Positions 34,208 to 44,141 of a stretch of 64,000 nucleotides of DNA are shown in pieces. How positions within the stretch are numbered: the first letter of the stretch is position 1; the number at the start of each line of letters is the position of its first letter. The position numbers and the translations under genes were made by a program. Below the pieces are notes generated by a model. The model made no database searches. It was not told the DNA's origin and saw only the letters and a program-made list of their open reading frames with translations. The stretch covers positions 62,001 through 126,000 of the forward strand of contig NZ_VWWL01000009.1 of assembly GCF_011752995.1 (NCBI RefSeq), given 5' to 3'. This stretch comes from Burkholderia sp. Ax-1724 (GTDB lineage Bacteria; Pseudomonadota; Gammaproteobacteria; Burkholderiales; Burkholderiaceae).

Positions 34208-35101
34208 ATGCAGGTTGTCGATTCGCATATTCATCTGTGGGACCTGAAGACGCATCGCTACCCGTGGCTCGACAATCCGGGCGTGTCGTTCGTCGGCGAC
34301 GCGCGTGATCTGAAGCACGACTATCTGCTCGATGATCTGCTTGGCGAAGCGGGCGAGATCGAAGTGCTCAAACTCGTGCACGTCGAGGCGAATCACGATC
34401 CCGCCGATCCGGTCGAAGAAACGCGCTGGCTTCAGTCGATTGCCGATCGCAAGGAATCGCGCGGCATGCCGAATGCGATTGTCGCTGCCGTCGATCTGTC
34501 CGCGGCGAACGCACCCGCGCTGCTCGAAGCGCATGCGTCGTTTGCGAATACGCGCGGCATCCGGCAGATTCTCAACGTGCACGACAACAGGCTGTTCGAT
34601 TACGTCGACCGCCACTTCATGCGCGAGCCGCAATGGCGCGAGCATTTCGCGCTGCTGCGCCGGCATGATCTGTCGTTCGATCTGCAACTGTATCCGTCTC
34701 AAATGGAAGAGGCCGCCGCGCTGGCACGCGAGCACGCCGACACGCTTTTTATCGTCAACCATGCGGGCATGTTCGTCGATCGTAATAGCGTGGCCGGTTA
34801 TCGCGCGTGGCGCGAGGGCATGCGTAGGCTCGCGGCTTGCCCGAACGTCGCGGTGAAGATCAGCGGCCTCGCGATGTTCGATTACCGCTGGACCGTCGAA
34901 AGCCTGCGGCCTTATGTGCTCGAAACGATCGATACGTTCGGCGTCGAGCGCGCGATGTTCGCGTCGAACTTTCCGGTCGACCGGCTGTTCGGTTCGTATA
35001 CGGAGTGGTGGAGCGCGTATGCGGCGATCGTCGCCGATGCGAGCGAGGCTGAAAAGAACGCGCTGTTTCGCGGCAATGCGGAACGTTGCTATCGCATTTG
35101 A
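34208..35101 (+). CDS. Amidohydrolase-type lactonase, probable L-rhamnono-lactonase
   Basis: A 297-residue COG3618-type metal-dependent hydrolase with the N-terminal VDSHIHLWD metal motif, VHVEANHD, FIVNHAGM, VKISGLAMFD and the C-terminal MFASNFPVDRLFGSY. Members of this family hydrolyse L-fucono- or L-rhamnono-lactone. Its place between rhaM and the rhamnose importer supports the second step of the pathway, opening the lactone made by the dehydrogenase. Confidence 0.85.
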   Translation: MQVVDSHIHLWDLKTHRYPWLDNPGVSFVGDARDLKHDYLLDDLLGEAGEIEVLKLVHVEANHDPADPVEETRWLQSIADRKESRGMPNAIVAAVDLSAANAPALLEAHASFANTRGIRQILNVHDNRLFDYVDRHFMREPQWREHFALLRRHDLSFDLQLYPSQMEEAAALAREHADTLFIVNHAGMFVDRNSVAGYRAWREGMRRLAACPNVAVKISGLAMFDYRWTVESLRPYVLETIDTFGVERAMFASNFPVDRLFGSYTEWWSAYAAIVADASEAEKNALFRGNAERCYRI

Positions 35102-35121
35102 CGCGGTACAACCGAGGCACG

Positions 35122-35157
35122 GAAAGAACGCAGAAAAAACATAGAAAGAACGCAGAA
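35122..35157. repeat. Direct repeat GAAAGAACGCAGAA (2 copies)
   Basis: Two exact 14-bp copies at 35122-35135 and 35144-35157 in the gap between the lactonase and the ABC ATPase gene. The start-to-start distance of 22 bp is about two helical turns, so a regulator site is possible. Confidence 0.45.
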
Positions 35158-35224
35158 GCAGCGAGGCGGCAACGCGGAAGAATCCGCAAAAAACCCCGGC
35201 GAAAAAAGACTCAGGAGACAGGCA

Positions 35225-36754
35225 GTGCAGCAATCCTCATCCGCCGTGCCGCGACTCGAATTACGGCATGCGAGCAAATCATTCGGCCGCGTGCGCGCGC
35301 TGGCCGACGGCGACCTCGTGCTGTGGCCCGGCGAAGTGCATGCGCTGCTCGGCGAGAACGGCGCGGGCAAGTCGACGCTCGTGAAGATACTGGCCGGCGT
35401 GCATCAGCCCGATGCCGGCGAACTGCTCGTGAACGGCGCGCCGCGCCGCTTCGCGACGCCCGCCGAAGCGCGCGATGCCGGGCTCGCGGTCATCTATCAG
35501 GAACCGACGCTGTTCTTCGATCTGTCGATCGCGGAAAACATCTTCATGGGCCGGCAGCCGGTCGACCGCTTCGGCCGCATCCAGTACGAGGCGATGCATC
35601 GCGAAGTGGACGAGCTGCTCGCATCGCTCGGCGTCGAGTTGCGCGCCGATCAACTCGTGCGCGGTCTGTCGATTGCGGATCAGCAGGTGATCGAAATCGC
35701 GAAGGCGTTGTCGCTGAACGCGAGCGTGCTGATCATGGACGAGCCGACCGCTGCGTTGTCGCTGCCCGAAGTCGAGCGCCTCTTTGCGATCGTGCGCAAG
35801 CTGCGCGAACGCGATGTGGCGATCCTCTTTATCACGCATCGGCTCGACGAAGTGTTCGCGCTCACGCAGCGCGTGACGATCATGCGCGACGGCGCGAAAG
35901 TGTTCGACGCCTTGACCGCCGATCTGACGACCGACGCGATCGTCGCGAAGATGGTCGGCCGCGATCTGGAAACGCTTTATCCGAAAGCCGATTGCGCGCC
36001 GGGCGAGGTGCGGCTGTCGGTGCGCGGGCTGACGCGCATCGGCGTGTTCAAGGACATTTCGTTCGAGGTGCGCGCGGGCGAGATCGTCGCGCTCGCGGGT
36101 CTCGTCGGCGCGGGGCGCAGCGAGGTCGCGCGCGCGATCTTCGGTATCGATCCGCTCGACGCCGGCGAAGTGTGGCTCGCGGGCCGGCGCCTCGAAACCG
36201 GCAAGCCGGCCGCCGCGGTGCGCGCGGGACTCGCGCTCGTGCCGGAAGACCGCCGCCAGCAAGGGCTCGCCCTGGAACTCAGCATCGCGCGCAATGCCTC
36301 GCTGACGGTGCTCGGCCGGCTCGTGCGCCACGGCCTGATTTCGACGCGCAGCGAGACGGAACTCGCGAACCGATGGGGCACGCGCCTGCGCCTGAAAGCG
36401 GGCGATCCGCATGCGCCGGTCGGCACGCTGTCGGGCGGCAATCAGCAGAAGGTCGTGCTCGGCAAGTGGCTCGCGACCGGTCCGAAAGTGCTGATCATCG
36501 ACGAGCCGACGCGCGGCATCGACGTCGGCGCCAAAGCCGAGGTGTACGGCGCGCTCGCCGAACTCGTGCGCGACGGCATGGCCGTGCTGATGATTTCGAG
36601 CGAGTTGCCCGAAGTGCTCGGCATGGCCGATCGCGTGCTCGTGATGCACGAAGGGCGCATCAGCGCCGAGATCGCGCGCGCCGACGCGAACGAGGAGCGC
36701 ATCATGGGCGCAGCGCTCGGTCAGGGTCTTTCACCATTGGGACGTGCGGCATGA
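35225..36754 (+). CDS. rhaT: Sugar ABC transporter ATP-binding protein, probable L-rhamnose importer
   Basis: A 509-residue double-domain ATPase of the RbsA/XylG type. The first half has Walker [10 protein letters not shown], signature GLSIADQQ and Walker [11 protein letters not shown]; the second half has a degenerate Walker A (LVGAGRSE) and a full LSGGNQQK signature, as usual for this family. It starts at a GTG with GGAG 8 bases upstream and ends in an ATGA overlap with the first permease. The rhamnose substrate is assigned from the surrounding catabolic genes. Confidence 0.9.
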   Translation: MQQSSSAVPRLELRHASKSFGRVRALADGDLVLWPGEVHALLGENGAGKSTLVKILAGVHQPDAGELLVNGAPRRFATPAEARDAGLAVIYQEPTLFFDLSIAENIFMGRQPVDRFGRIQYEAMHREVDELLASLGVELRADQLVRGLSIADQQVIEIAKALSLNASVLIMDEPTAALSLPEVERLFAIVRKLRERDVAILFITHRLDEVFALTQRVTIMRDGAKVFDALTADLTTDAIVAKMVGRDLETLYPKADCAPGEVRLSVRGLTRIGVFKDISFEVRAGEIVALAGLVGAGRSEVARAIFGIDPLDAGEVWLAGRRLETGKPAAAVRAGLALVPEDRRQQGLALELSIARNASLTVLGRLVRHGLISTRSETELANRWGTRLRLKAGDPHAPVGTLSGGNQQKVVLGKWLATGPKVLIIDEPTRGIDVGAKAEVYGALAELVRDGMAVLMISSELPEVLGMADRVLVMHEGRISAEIARADANEERIMGAALGQGLSPLGRAA

Positions 36755-37806
36755 TGCGCCATTCGACTCATCCCGCGCCGGTCCGGCCGTCGCTGCCGAA
36801 ACGCTCGTCGGGCGCATCGGGCGGCCTCGTCGCAAGCATCGCGAGAAGCCGCGAAACCACCTTGTTCGTCGTCCTGATCCTGCTGATCGTCGGCACCGGG
36901 CTCGCCAGGCCGCAGTTCCTCAATCTGCAGAATCTGCGCGACGTGCTGCTCAACGTGTCGATCATCAGTCTGCTGACGGCCGGCATGACCGTCGTGATCC
37001 TGATGCGGCATATCGATCTGTCGGTCGGCTCGACGGTCGGCGTCAGCGCATATGCGGTCGGCAGTCTCTACGTCGCGTTTCCGCATATGCCGGTGCTCGT
37101 TGCGCTCGCGGCGGGGCTCGCGATCGGTCTCGTCGCGGGCGGCATCAACGCGCTGCTGGTCGCGGTGGGACGCGTGCCGTCGCTCGTCGCGACGCTCTCC
37201 ACGCTCTACATCTTTCGCGGCGCCGACTACGCGTGGGTGCATGGCGGCCAGATCAACGCGACCAGTCTGCCCGACGCGTATTCGCGGCTCGCCACCGGCA
37301 CGCTGCTCGGCATCCCGACGCTCGCGCTGATCGCGGCCGTCGTGCTCGCGGGGCTGTCGGTCTATCTGAAGCAGTTTCGCGGCGGCCGCGAGCACTATGC
37401 GATCGGCTCGAACCCGGAAGCCGCGCGGCTCGCGGGTGTCAACGTCGAGCGGCGCGTGATGGCGGGCTTTCTGCTGTCCGGCGCAATCGCGGGCTTTGCG
37501 GGCGCGTTGTGGCTCGCGCGCTTCGGCACCGTCGATGCGAGCACCGCGAAGGGCATCGAATTGCAGGTCGTGGCGGCGGCGGTGGTCGGCAGCGTCGCGA
37601 TCACGGGCGGCGTCGGCACGATACTCGGCGCGACGCTCGGCGCGCTCGTGCTCGGCGTCATCAGCATCGCGCTCGTGGTGCTGCACGTGTCGCCGTTCTG
37701 GGAGCAGGCGATCCAGGGCGCGCTGATCGTCGCCGCGATCGCCGCCGATACCTTGCTGGCCCGCTCCGTCGCCAAACGCATGATGAGGAAACGCGATCAT
37801 GGCTAA
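36751..37806 (+). CDS. rhaP: Sugar ABC transporter permease, probable L-rhamnose importer
   Basis: A 351-residue RbsC-type inner-membrane permease with many hydrophobic spans and the family features [17 protein letters not shown] and [19 protein letters not shown]. The cytoplasmic coupling loop is [16 protein letters not shown]. Its start overlaps the ATPase stop by four bases, and its stop overlaps the second permease by eight bases. Confidence 0.88.
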   Translation: MMRHSTHPAPVRPSLPKRSSGASGGLVASIARSRETTLFVVLILLIVGTGLARPQFLNLQNLRDVLLNVSIISLLTAGMTVVILMRHIDLSVGSTVGVSAYAVGSLYVAFPHMPVLVALAAGLAIGLVAGGINALLVAVGRVPSLVATLSTLYIFRGADYAWVHGGQINATSLPDAYSRLATGTLLGIPTLALIAAVVLAGLSVYLKQFRGGREHYAIGSNPEAARLAGVNVERRVMAGFLLSGAIAGFAGALWLARFGTVDASTAKGIELQVVAAAVVGSVAITGGVGTILGATLGALVLGVISIALVVLHVSPFWEQAIQGALIVAAIAADTLLARSVAKRMMRKRDHG

Positions 37807-38848
37807 ACCCGATTCCGCGCTGCTCACGCGCAAACGCGAAACGCCGCTGCAATGGGAAGCCTTGCTCGTGCTCGTGCTGATGGCGTCGCTCGGGCTCGGG
37901 CGCTGGCTCTCGCCGGTGTTTCTGACGGGCGCGAACCTGAGCAACGTGCTCGCCGATCTGACCGAGATCGCGTTGATGGCGCTGCCGATGACGCTCATCA
38001 TCGTCGCGGCCGAAATCGATCTTTCCGTTGCATCGGTGCTCGGCGCCTCCAGCGCCTTGATGGGCGTGCTGTGGCATATGGGTTTGCCGATGCCGGTCGT
38101 GATCGTGCTCGTATTGATCGCCGGGGCATTGGCCGGGCTGCTCAACGGTCTCGTGATCGTCAGGCTGAACCTGCCTTCGCTCGCGGTTACGATCGGCACG
38201 CTCGCGCTGTTTCGCGGCCTCGCGTATGTGCTGCTCGGCGACCAGGCGGTCGCCGATTTTCCCGCGGGTTATACGGCGTTCGGCATGGACACGCTCGGCG
38301 CGAGCTTTATTCCGTTGCCGTTCGTCATCGTGATCGTCGCGGCCGTGCTGTTCACGGTGCTGCTGCAAGCCACCGCGTTCGGCCGCAGCCTCTATGCGAT
38401 CGGTGCGAATCCGACTGCCGCCGCGTTCTCCGGCATCGAGGTCGCGAAGATCCGGCTGCGTCTCTTTGTGCTGTCGGGGCTCGTCAGCGCGCTGGCCGGC
38501 ATCGTCTATACGCTGCGTTTTACGAGCGCGCGCGGCGATAACGGCGAGGGCTTCGAGCTGTCGGTGATCGCGGCGGTGCTGTTCGGCGGCGTCAGCATTT
38601 TCGGCGGACGCGGCTCGATGGTCGGCGTGCTGCTGTCGCTGCTGATTATCGGCGTGCTGAAAAACGCGCTGACGCTCGATGACGTTTCGAGCGAAACGCT
38701 GACCATCGTGACCGGCGTGCTGCTGCTCGCATCGGTGCTGATACCGAACCTCGTCGCGCGTTGGCGTGCGGCGCGCGACCGGCGCTTCATCGCGAAGTCC
38801 GCGGCTGCATCCACTGCTGAGGCTGCTTCGGCTGCTTCGGTTTCCTGA
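37799..38848 (+). CDS. rhaQ: Sugar ABC transporter permease (second), probable L-rhamnose importer
   Basis: A 349-residue RbsC-type permease, paralogous to the preceding one (AEIDLSVASVLGASSALMG, LNGLVIVRLNLPSLAVTIGTL, NPTAAAFSGIEVAKIRL). Two different permeases next to each other are typical of rhamnose (RhaPQ) importers rather than ribose ones, which use one. It overlaps the upstream gene by eight bases. The C-terminus is Ala/Ser-rich. Confidence 0.88.
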   Translation: MAKPDSALLTRKRETPLQWEALLVLVLMASLGLGRWLSPVFLTGANLSNVLADLTEIALMALPMTLIIVAAEIDLSVASVLGASSALMGVLWHMGLPMPVVIVLVLIAGALAGLLNGLVIVRLNLPSLAVTIGTLALFRGLAYVLLGDQAVADFPAGYTAFGMDTLGASFIPLPFVIVIVAAVLFTVLLQATAFGRSLYAIGANPTAAAFSGIEVAKIRLRLFVLSGLVSALAGIVYTLRFTSARGDNGEGFELSVIAAVLFGGVSIFGGRGSMVGVLLSLLIIGVLKNALTLDDVSSETLTIVTGVLLLASVLIPNLVARWRAARDRRFIAKSAAASTAEAASAASVS

Positions 38849-38925
38849 TAGTTCCGTATCTCCGTAGTCCCAACGACCGATAACCCGGGTCTTCCGATGC
38901 CCGACAACAACGCAGGAGACACTTC

Positions 38926-39936
38926 ATGTTCAAACCTCTACGTCACACCGGTATGGCTGCGCTGTGCGCCGCGTTGCTCGCGGTCAGTTGCAGCGGCGCA
39001 TGGGCCGCGGACCTCAAAAGCGGCCTGAAAATCGCGTTTCTGCCGAAGCAGATCAACAACCCCTATGAAGTGATCGCCGACGATGGCGGCATGGCCGCGA
39101 TCAAGGAGTTCGGCGGCGTGGGCAAGGTGGTGGGACCGTCGGATGCGGGCGCGTCGTCGCAGGTTTCGTACATCAACACGCTGATTACGCAGCATCAGGA
39201 CGCGATCGTGATTGCCGCGAACGATGCGAACGCGGTCGTGCCGTATCTGAAGAAGGCGATGGGCCAGGGCATCAAGGTCGTCACGTTCGATTCCGACACC
39301 GCGCCCGAGGGCCGGCAACTGTTCGTGAATCAGGCGAACGCGGAAGGCATCGGCCGGGGCCAGGTGCAACTCGTATCGAAGCTGATGGGCGGCGAGGGCG
39401 AGTTCGCGATTCTGTCGGCCACGCCGAACGCGACCAATCAGAACACCTGGATCAAGTGGATGCAGGAAGAACTGAAGAAGCCCGAGTACGCGAAGATCAA
39501 GCTCGTGAAGATCGCCTACGGCAACGACGACGATCAGAAGTCGTTCGTCGAAACCCAGGGTCTGTTGCAGGCGTATCCGAACCTGAAGGCGATCGTCGCG
39601 CCGACCACGGTCGGAATCGCGGCGGCGGCGCGCTATATCTCGTCGTCGTCGAGCAAGGGCAAGGTGGCCGTGACGGGCCTCGGGACACCTAACCAGATGC
39701 GCGCGTTCGTGAAGAACGGTACCGTGCAGGCGTTCCAGTTGTGGGACCCGAACCAGCTCGGCTACCTCGCCGCCTATGCGGCGGCCGCGCTCGCGTCGGG
39801 CAAGATCACCGGCAAGGAAGGCGAATCGTTCGATGCCGGCAAGCTCGGCAAGCGCACGGTCGGTGCGCACGGCGAAATCATCCTCGGACCGCCGACCACG
39901 TTCGACGCGAGCAATATCGACAACTTCAATTTCTAG
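38926..39936 (+). CDS. rhaS: Sugar ABC transporter substrate-binding protein, probable L-rhamnose receptor
   Basis: A 336-residue periplasmic receptor of the ribose/rhamnose type. Its signal peptide ends near residue 27 (SGAWA). The binding-fold segments include IAFLPKQINNPYE, VGPSDAGASSQVSYINTLI, VIAANDANAVVPYLKKA and VVTFDSDTAPEGRQLFVNQA. It is the last gene of the importer set, 77 bp after the second permease, with GGAGAC before the ATG. Confidence 0.9.
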   Translation: MFKPLRHTGMAALCAALLAVSCSGAWAADLKSGLKIAFLPKQINNPYEVIADDGGMAAIKEFGGVGKVVGPSDAGASSQVSYINTLITQHQDAIVIAANDANAVVPYLKKAMGQGIKVVTFDSDTAPEGRQLFVNQANAEGIGRGQVQLVSKLMGGEGEFAILSATPNATNQNTWIKWMQEELKKPEYAKIKLVKIAYGNDDDQKSFVETQGLLQAYPNLKAIVAPTTVGIAAAARYISSSSSKGKVAVTGLGTPNQMRAFVKNGTVQAFQLWDPNQLGYLAAYAAAALASGKITGKEGESFDAGKLGKRTVGAHGEIILGPPTTFDASNIDNFNF

Positions 39937-40129
39937 GTTCGGTGTTGGCAGGCTCTCTATTCGGCGCGTAGGGTGGCTACGCGCCAGCGGCGGGCATCGA
40001 CCGGATTCGAGGCGCACGGCCTGTCCGGGTACGGTCTGTTAAAGCGGCACGTCACGCTGCATTGCGGTCTGAACTGCACGTGGACGGCCGCGTTCGAACC
40101 GGGAGGCTGGGTGGCCTGAAGCGCTGGCT

Positions 40130-41395
40130 TTACTGAAGCCCTCGAAGCCAGCGCGTATAACTGCGTGGCGAAAACACCAGCGTCAACGCGATCATCGCGG
40201 CGATGCAGCTGGCGAGCATGATCCACGCGGCAACGAAGCCGCCGCTCCAGCCGCGCACGATGCCGGCCACGAGCGGCGCGAGCGCCGCGACGATAAAACC
40301 GACACCCTGCGTGAATGCGACCAGTTGACCGGCCACGCGATGATCGGCCGAGTGGTCCATCGCCGTGACGAGCGTCAGCGAAAACACGCCGCCGAGTCCC
40401 GCGCCGGCCATGCCGACCCACAACAGCGGTGAGCCGTCGGGCCAGAAGATCAGGCCCAGCACGCCGGCCAGTTGCGCGGAGAGACCGAGCGCGAGCCACG
40501 GCCGGCGGTCGCGGAACGGTGCCGCGGCGAGCGGCAGCAGCAAAGCCGAGATGGCCTGAAACAGCGTCATTGCCGCGAGCAGCGAGCCGCTTGCCTCGAC
40601 ACTCGCGCCGTGCTGCTGATAGAACGCGGGCAGCCACGCGACGAGACTCGTATAGCCGCCGTTGACGATGCCGAAGTAGAGGCCGAGCGTCCATGCGCGT
40701 GGCGTGACCCAGGGCGAGAAGCGTGCGGTGGACGTTGCGGCGGGCTCATGCGCGGCGTGGGGGCCGGCGTGTCCGCGCGTCAGCCGCCACCAGCACGCAA
40801 GCGCGATGCAGGCCGGCATCGCCCAGACCGCGAGACCCGCATGCCACGATTGCGCCGCGCGGCTCACGAGCGGGCTCAGGCTCGCGCCGAGACCGCCGCC
40901 GCCCATGATCGACGCGGAGAACACGCCCATCGCGAGCGGCACGCGCGCGGGAAAGCGCTGCTTGATGACGGCGGGCAGCAGCGCCTGAATCGCGGCGACG
41001 CCCGCGCCGGCCAGCAAGGCCGTCGCGAGCAGGGTCGCGCCGCTCGATGCGAGCGCGCGTGCCGCGCAGGCCAGCGCGATCGCGAGCAGGCCGAGCGCGA
41101 CGCCGCGCGTTTCGCCGAGGCGGCGCGTCAACGCGGCCGCGCCGAATGCGCCGAGCCCCATCGCGACGACCGGCAGGCTCGTCAGCAGCGACGCGCCGTA
41201 GAAGCTGAGGCCGGTGGCGTTGCGGATCGTCGTCATCAGCGGGCTGATCGACGTGAGCAACGGCCGCAGATTGATGCCGATCACGACGATCGCGCCGAGC
41301 CACACGATGTCGTGCCACGTCAGTGCGGCATGGACCACGTGGTTGGCGTGGTTCGCGGAGGTGCGGGACGAGCGGGCGCTGGAGGACGAATTCAC
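40130..41395 (-). CDS. MFS transporter, CynX/NimT family
   Basis: A carrier of about 421 residues with roughly 12 hydrophobic spans. The first span, VVIGINLRPLLTSISPLM, is the landmark of the CynX/NimT group (cyanate and 2-nitroimidazole transporters), and ALLPAVIKQRFP and LYFGIVNGGYTSLVAWLPAFYQ follow. The start is uncertain. I prefer the GTG at 41395, which puts the first span at the usual depth and has AGG a few bases upstream; the 470-residue frame from 41542 adds an Arg/Ser-rich leader. It is divergent from a GntR regulator. Confidence 0.82.
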   Translation of the reverse strand: MNSSSSARSSRTSANHANHVVHAALTWHDIVWLGAIVVIGINLRPLLTSISPLMTTIRNATGLSFYGASLLTSLPVVAMGLGAFGAAALTRRLGETRGVALGLLAIALACAARALASSGATLLATALLAGAGVAAIQALLPAVIKQRFPARVPLAMGVFSASIMGGGGLGASLSPLVSRAAQSWHAGLAVWAMPACIALACWWRLTRGHAGPHAAHEPAATSTARFSPWVTPRAWTLGLYFGIVNGGYTSLVAWLPAFYQQHGASVEASGSLLAAMTLFQAISALLLPLAAAPFRDRRPWLALGLSAQLAGVLGLIFWPDGSPLLWVGMAGAGLGGVFSLTLVTAMDHSADHRVAGQLVAFTQGVGFIVAALAPLVAGIVRGWSGGFVAAWIMLASCIAAMIALTLVFSPRSYTRWLRGLQ

Positions 41396-41888
41396 GATGG
41401 ACCTGAAGGCAAAAAGCGGCGCGGCCTGACAAGAGCAACGGCGGCGCGGAATGGAACCGGGCGAGCAGCGGCGCATGCGTGCGCCGGAGCCCGATGGGGC
41501 GGGCGGCGCGAGCCGGCGCGGAAACGGGAAAAACCGCTGCAAGCTTTCTTTTGGTTAGCCATAATAACCTGAAATGGTTAACCATTTTGAGGAATGTCCG
41601 GTATAAGCCGTCACATAAGCCGCGATGCAGGCTGAGCCGCGAGCGCCTTGGCGTCTCGCATGGGCCACCGCTAGAATGCCAGGCGATGCCGCGATGCCGC
41701 GATGCCGCGATGCCGCGATGCCGCGATGCCGCGATGCCGGCTTGCCGCTCAGGAGCGGCTAAGGTGCCGCTTACGCGCGGGCTGGACGCCGCGGGCGTGC
41801 AAGGCGGCATCGCCCATGCTCGCCGGCTTTACACCGGCTCTGCATGGTCTTCGCTCCATCGTTACCCGCTTTTTCCGTCACTGAATTC
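41396..41888. other. Divergent region with octamer repeat tract
   Basis: This 493-bp gap between the CynX/NimT carrier and the GntR regulator includes an AT-rich patch at about 41540-41595 (with GGTTAGCCATAATAACC and TGGTTAACCA, likely operator or promoter material) and the seven-copy octamer tract. No gene is supported. Confidence 0.4.
41683..41738. repeat. Seven exact tandem copies of GCGATGCC
   Basis: The octamer repeats without error over 56 bp in the control region between the divergent carrier and regulator genes. Perfect octamer arrays change copy number by slippage, so the spacing between promoter elements here could vary between strains. Confidence 0.9.
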
Positions 41889-42632
41889 ATGGCCTCACGT
41901 ACCCGCCGTCCTTTACCTGCTGAATCCGCCGCGCCTGCTACAGGCACGACAGACGACACCGCGCCGAGCGTCGAAGAGCGCATCTACACATCGATTACCG
42001 CGGCGCTGCTGCAAGGCCGTCTGCGGCCGGGCGCGCAACTGGTCGAGCGCGATCTCGCGGCGGCGTTCGGCTGCACGCGCGGCGCGCTGCGCAAGGTGCT
42101 CGCGCGACTAGGCTTCGAGGGCAAGCTCGTGCTTGAGGCGAATCGCGGCGCGTTCGTGCCGTCGCCGTCGGAGGAGGACATTCGTCAGGTGTATCGCGCG
42201 CGGCAGATCGTCGAGGCGGGCATCGCCGCGTCGCTGTGCGGCGCGCTGAGCGCCGCTCACAAGCGCCGTCTGCGTGCGCATGTGCGCAGCGAGGAGAAGG
42301 CGCTGCGCACGGGTGCGATCGACGAATCCGTGCGCCTCGCCGGCCAGTTTCACGTGCTGCTGACAGAACTCGCGGGCGGCACCGAACTGCTCGGCATGGT
42401 CGGGCAACTGGTCGCGAAGACCGAGCTGTACAAGGCGCTGTTCGATCCGTCGAAGGGTTCGAGCTGTTCCGCCGACGAGCACGCGCGCATCATCGACGCG
42501 CTCGATGCCGGCGACCTGCCGGCCGCGCTGGCGGCGATGCGCGAGCATCTATCGGAACTCGAGGAGCGGGTGATCGAGCAGGTGCGCAGAAGCGCAGCGG
42601 CGAAAGATCTGGGGGCGGTGTTCGGGGAGTAG
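41889..42632 (+). CDS. GntR-family (FadR/VanR-type) transcriptional regulator
   Basis: A 247-residue regulator with a winged helix-turn-helix (RIYTSITAALLQGRLRPGAQL and LVERDLAAAFGCTRGALRKVLARLGFEG) and an all-helical FCD effector domain (IRQVYRARQIVEAGIA, ALDAGDLPAALAAMREHL). I chose the ATG at 41889. It is divergent from the CynX/NimT carrier and probably controls it. Confidence 0.88.
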   Translation: MASRTRRPLPAESAAPATGTTDDTAPSVEERIYTSITAALLQGRLRPGAQLVERDLAAAFGCTRGALRKVLARLGFEGKLVLEANRGAFVPSPSEEDIRQVYRARQIVEAGIAASLCGALSAAHKRRLRAHVRSEEKALRTGAIDESVRLAGQFHVLLTELAGGTELLGMVGQLVAKTELYKALFDPSKGSSCSADEHARIIDALDAGDLPAALAAMREHLSELEERVIEQVRRSAAAKDLGAVFGE

Positions 42633-42743
42633 GGGGCCGTGCGCGTGCGTGCAGCATTCGGTGCGAGGCGTGCCTTCCCGCCGCTTGTGCGCACTGCATC
42701 GCCGCATCTTGCGGGTACGCAGTGCGCCATGCGCTGCTTCAGC

Positions 42744-43016
42744 TTATCTCCGCCGCGCAGCCTGCGGCGGGCGGGGCGCGCCGCCGCTCGGGCGCTCGTC
42801 CTTGTGGCGGAAATTGATGCGGCCTTTGGTCAGGTCGTAGACCGACATTTCGAGCGTCACGCGATCGCCCGCCAGAATGCGGATGTGGTTCTTGCGCATG
42901 CGTCCCGATGCGTAAGCGCCGACCACGACGCCGTTGTCGAGCGTCACGCGGTAGCGGCTGTCCGGAAGCACTTCGTCGACGATACCGTCAAGTTCAATCA
43001 GTTCTTCTTTCGCCAT
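42744..43016 (-). CDS. infA: Translation initiation factor IF-1 (stand-alone copy)
   Basis: A 90-residue S1/OB-fold protein. Residues 1-72 are a full IF-1 ([53 protein letters not shown]); a basic Pro/Arg-rich tail of about 18 residues follows. Betaproteobacteria often carry a second infA outside the ribosomal operon. No ribosomal genes are near. It may act in cold or stress translation. Confidence 0.93.
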   Translation of the reverse strand: MAKEELIELDGIVDEVLPDSRYRVTLDNGVVVGAYASGRMRKNHIRILAGDRVTLEMSVYDLTKGRINFRHKDERPSGGAPRPPQAARRR

Positions 43017-43163
43017 GCATAACTCCTGGTCGATGGATGATGAGTAGAGAGCCGGTCGCCGGCAAAACCGGGCGACGCGGCCTGGAATACGTGGTTGGGC
43101 GGGGTGTCGCGCCGGAGCGCGCCGCCGGCCCGTGCCTGCGATGGCGCCGGCCGCCCTGGCCGC

Positions 43164-43445
43164 TCAAAGATCGGCGACCGACTGGCCGTTCACCTGGCCG
43201 TCGATGAGCCGTTCGGCGTGCGCCATGCAGGCGATGCGCGCCTTGCCCATGCCGTCGAACGGAAACAGATACTGCAGGCGGAACACCCGGCCGTCGGCGG
43301 CCGCATTCGCGCCGACGCGGCAGATGCGCACCGACGCGTCGTAGCCGGCGCCGGGATCGCGGCTCGTCTGCGCGCCCGCCGGGCGGTGCGGATAAACGAG
43401 CGGATGAATTTCGTAACCCTTGTAGGTTTTGACTGCTGGATTCAT
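43164..43445 (-). CDS. Small conserved protein, YKGYE family
   Basis: A 93-residue protein starting MNPAVKTYKGYEIHPLVYPH, with an upstream AGGAC. It shares the YKGYE motif and overall plan with the small protein at 22409-22624. Function unknown. Confidence 0.6.
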   Translation of the reverse strand: MNPAVKTYKGYEIHPLVYPHRPAGAQTSRDPGAGYDASVRICRVGANAAADGRVFRLQYLFPFDGMGKARIACMAHAERLIDGQVNGQSVADL

Positions 43446-44141
43446 GAACAACGTGTCCTGTATGGCGTGATCCGCGTGGCGCGCGTGATGTACGGCGCGA
43501 CGGCGCGGACCGGGCGGCGCAGCCCCGAAGGCGCGCCGCGATGAAAAAGGGTTGGCACAGGCCAGGCTAACCGGCCGGGCAGGCTCAATGACAATGGCTC
43601 GAGCGGCCGCGCGAAATCGCGGATTCGACGGAAAAAACACGCTGAAGTCGCGCGGACGCCGCGCGCATCGGACGCATGAAGCTGAACCGCTCAGTTGTAC
43701 GACTCGCGACGGCGAATGCATGCGGCGCATTGCCGGGGTGACGGGATCGCCGGCGAGCGGCGGTCGAACAGTCGGGGGTGGTGCGGAGATGCCGGTTTGA
43801 GACTGCCTGGTGCTGCCAGTGCTGCTGGGTGCGAAATGCAACTATTGCAATATGATGCCTTAAATGGGCCTGATTGGATAGTGCAAAGTTCCGCGCACGC
43901 CCCGCATGTGCCCCGCATCGCCCGTCTGGCGGGGCTTTGCACGCAGGCGTGCGGACCCGGCATCATGCCGTCGATGTCGCGGCGGCGGCCATCGGTCGCG
44001 ATGCCCGGCCCATCTCGCTACAATGGCGCGTTGCGAGCCGGGCCGGCGCGCGCGCTTTACCGCCCGGCTTCGGCGAGCCGCATCGCTGCGCTATTCGCGG
44101 CCCGCACCCTTGCCGCCTTCTTCGAACCCCGCGTTTATCTC
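43446..44141. other. Intergenic region upstream of the YheO-type regulator
   Basis: About 700 bp. The open frame that runs through it into the regulator has no domain features and no ribosome site at its start, so I treat it as non-coding. A lower-GC patch at 43840-43880 is the probable promoter area. Confidence 0.35.

Noticed and set aside
41479..42111. Frame running through the octamer repeat
   Set aside because: Its MPRCRDAA repeats only reflect the GCGATGCC tract; it overlaps the real GntR gene.
43695..44141. N-terminal extension of the YheO-type regulator
   Set aside because: Family proteins start near 44142; the extension is not protein-like.
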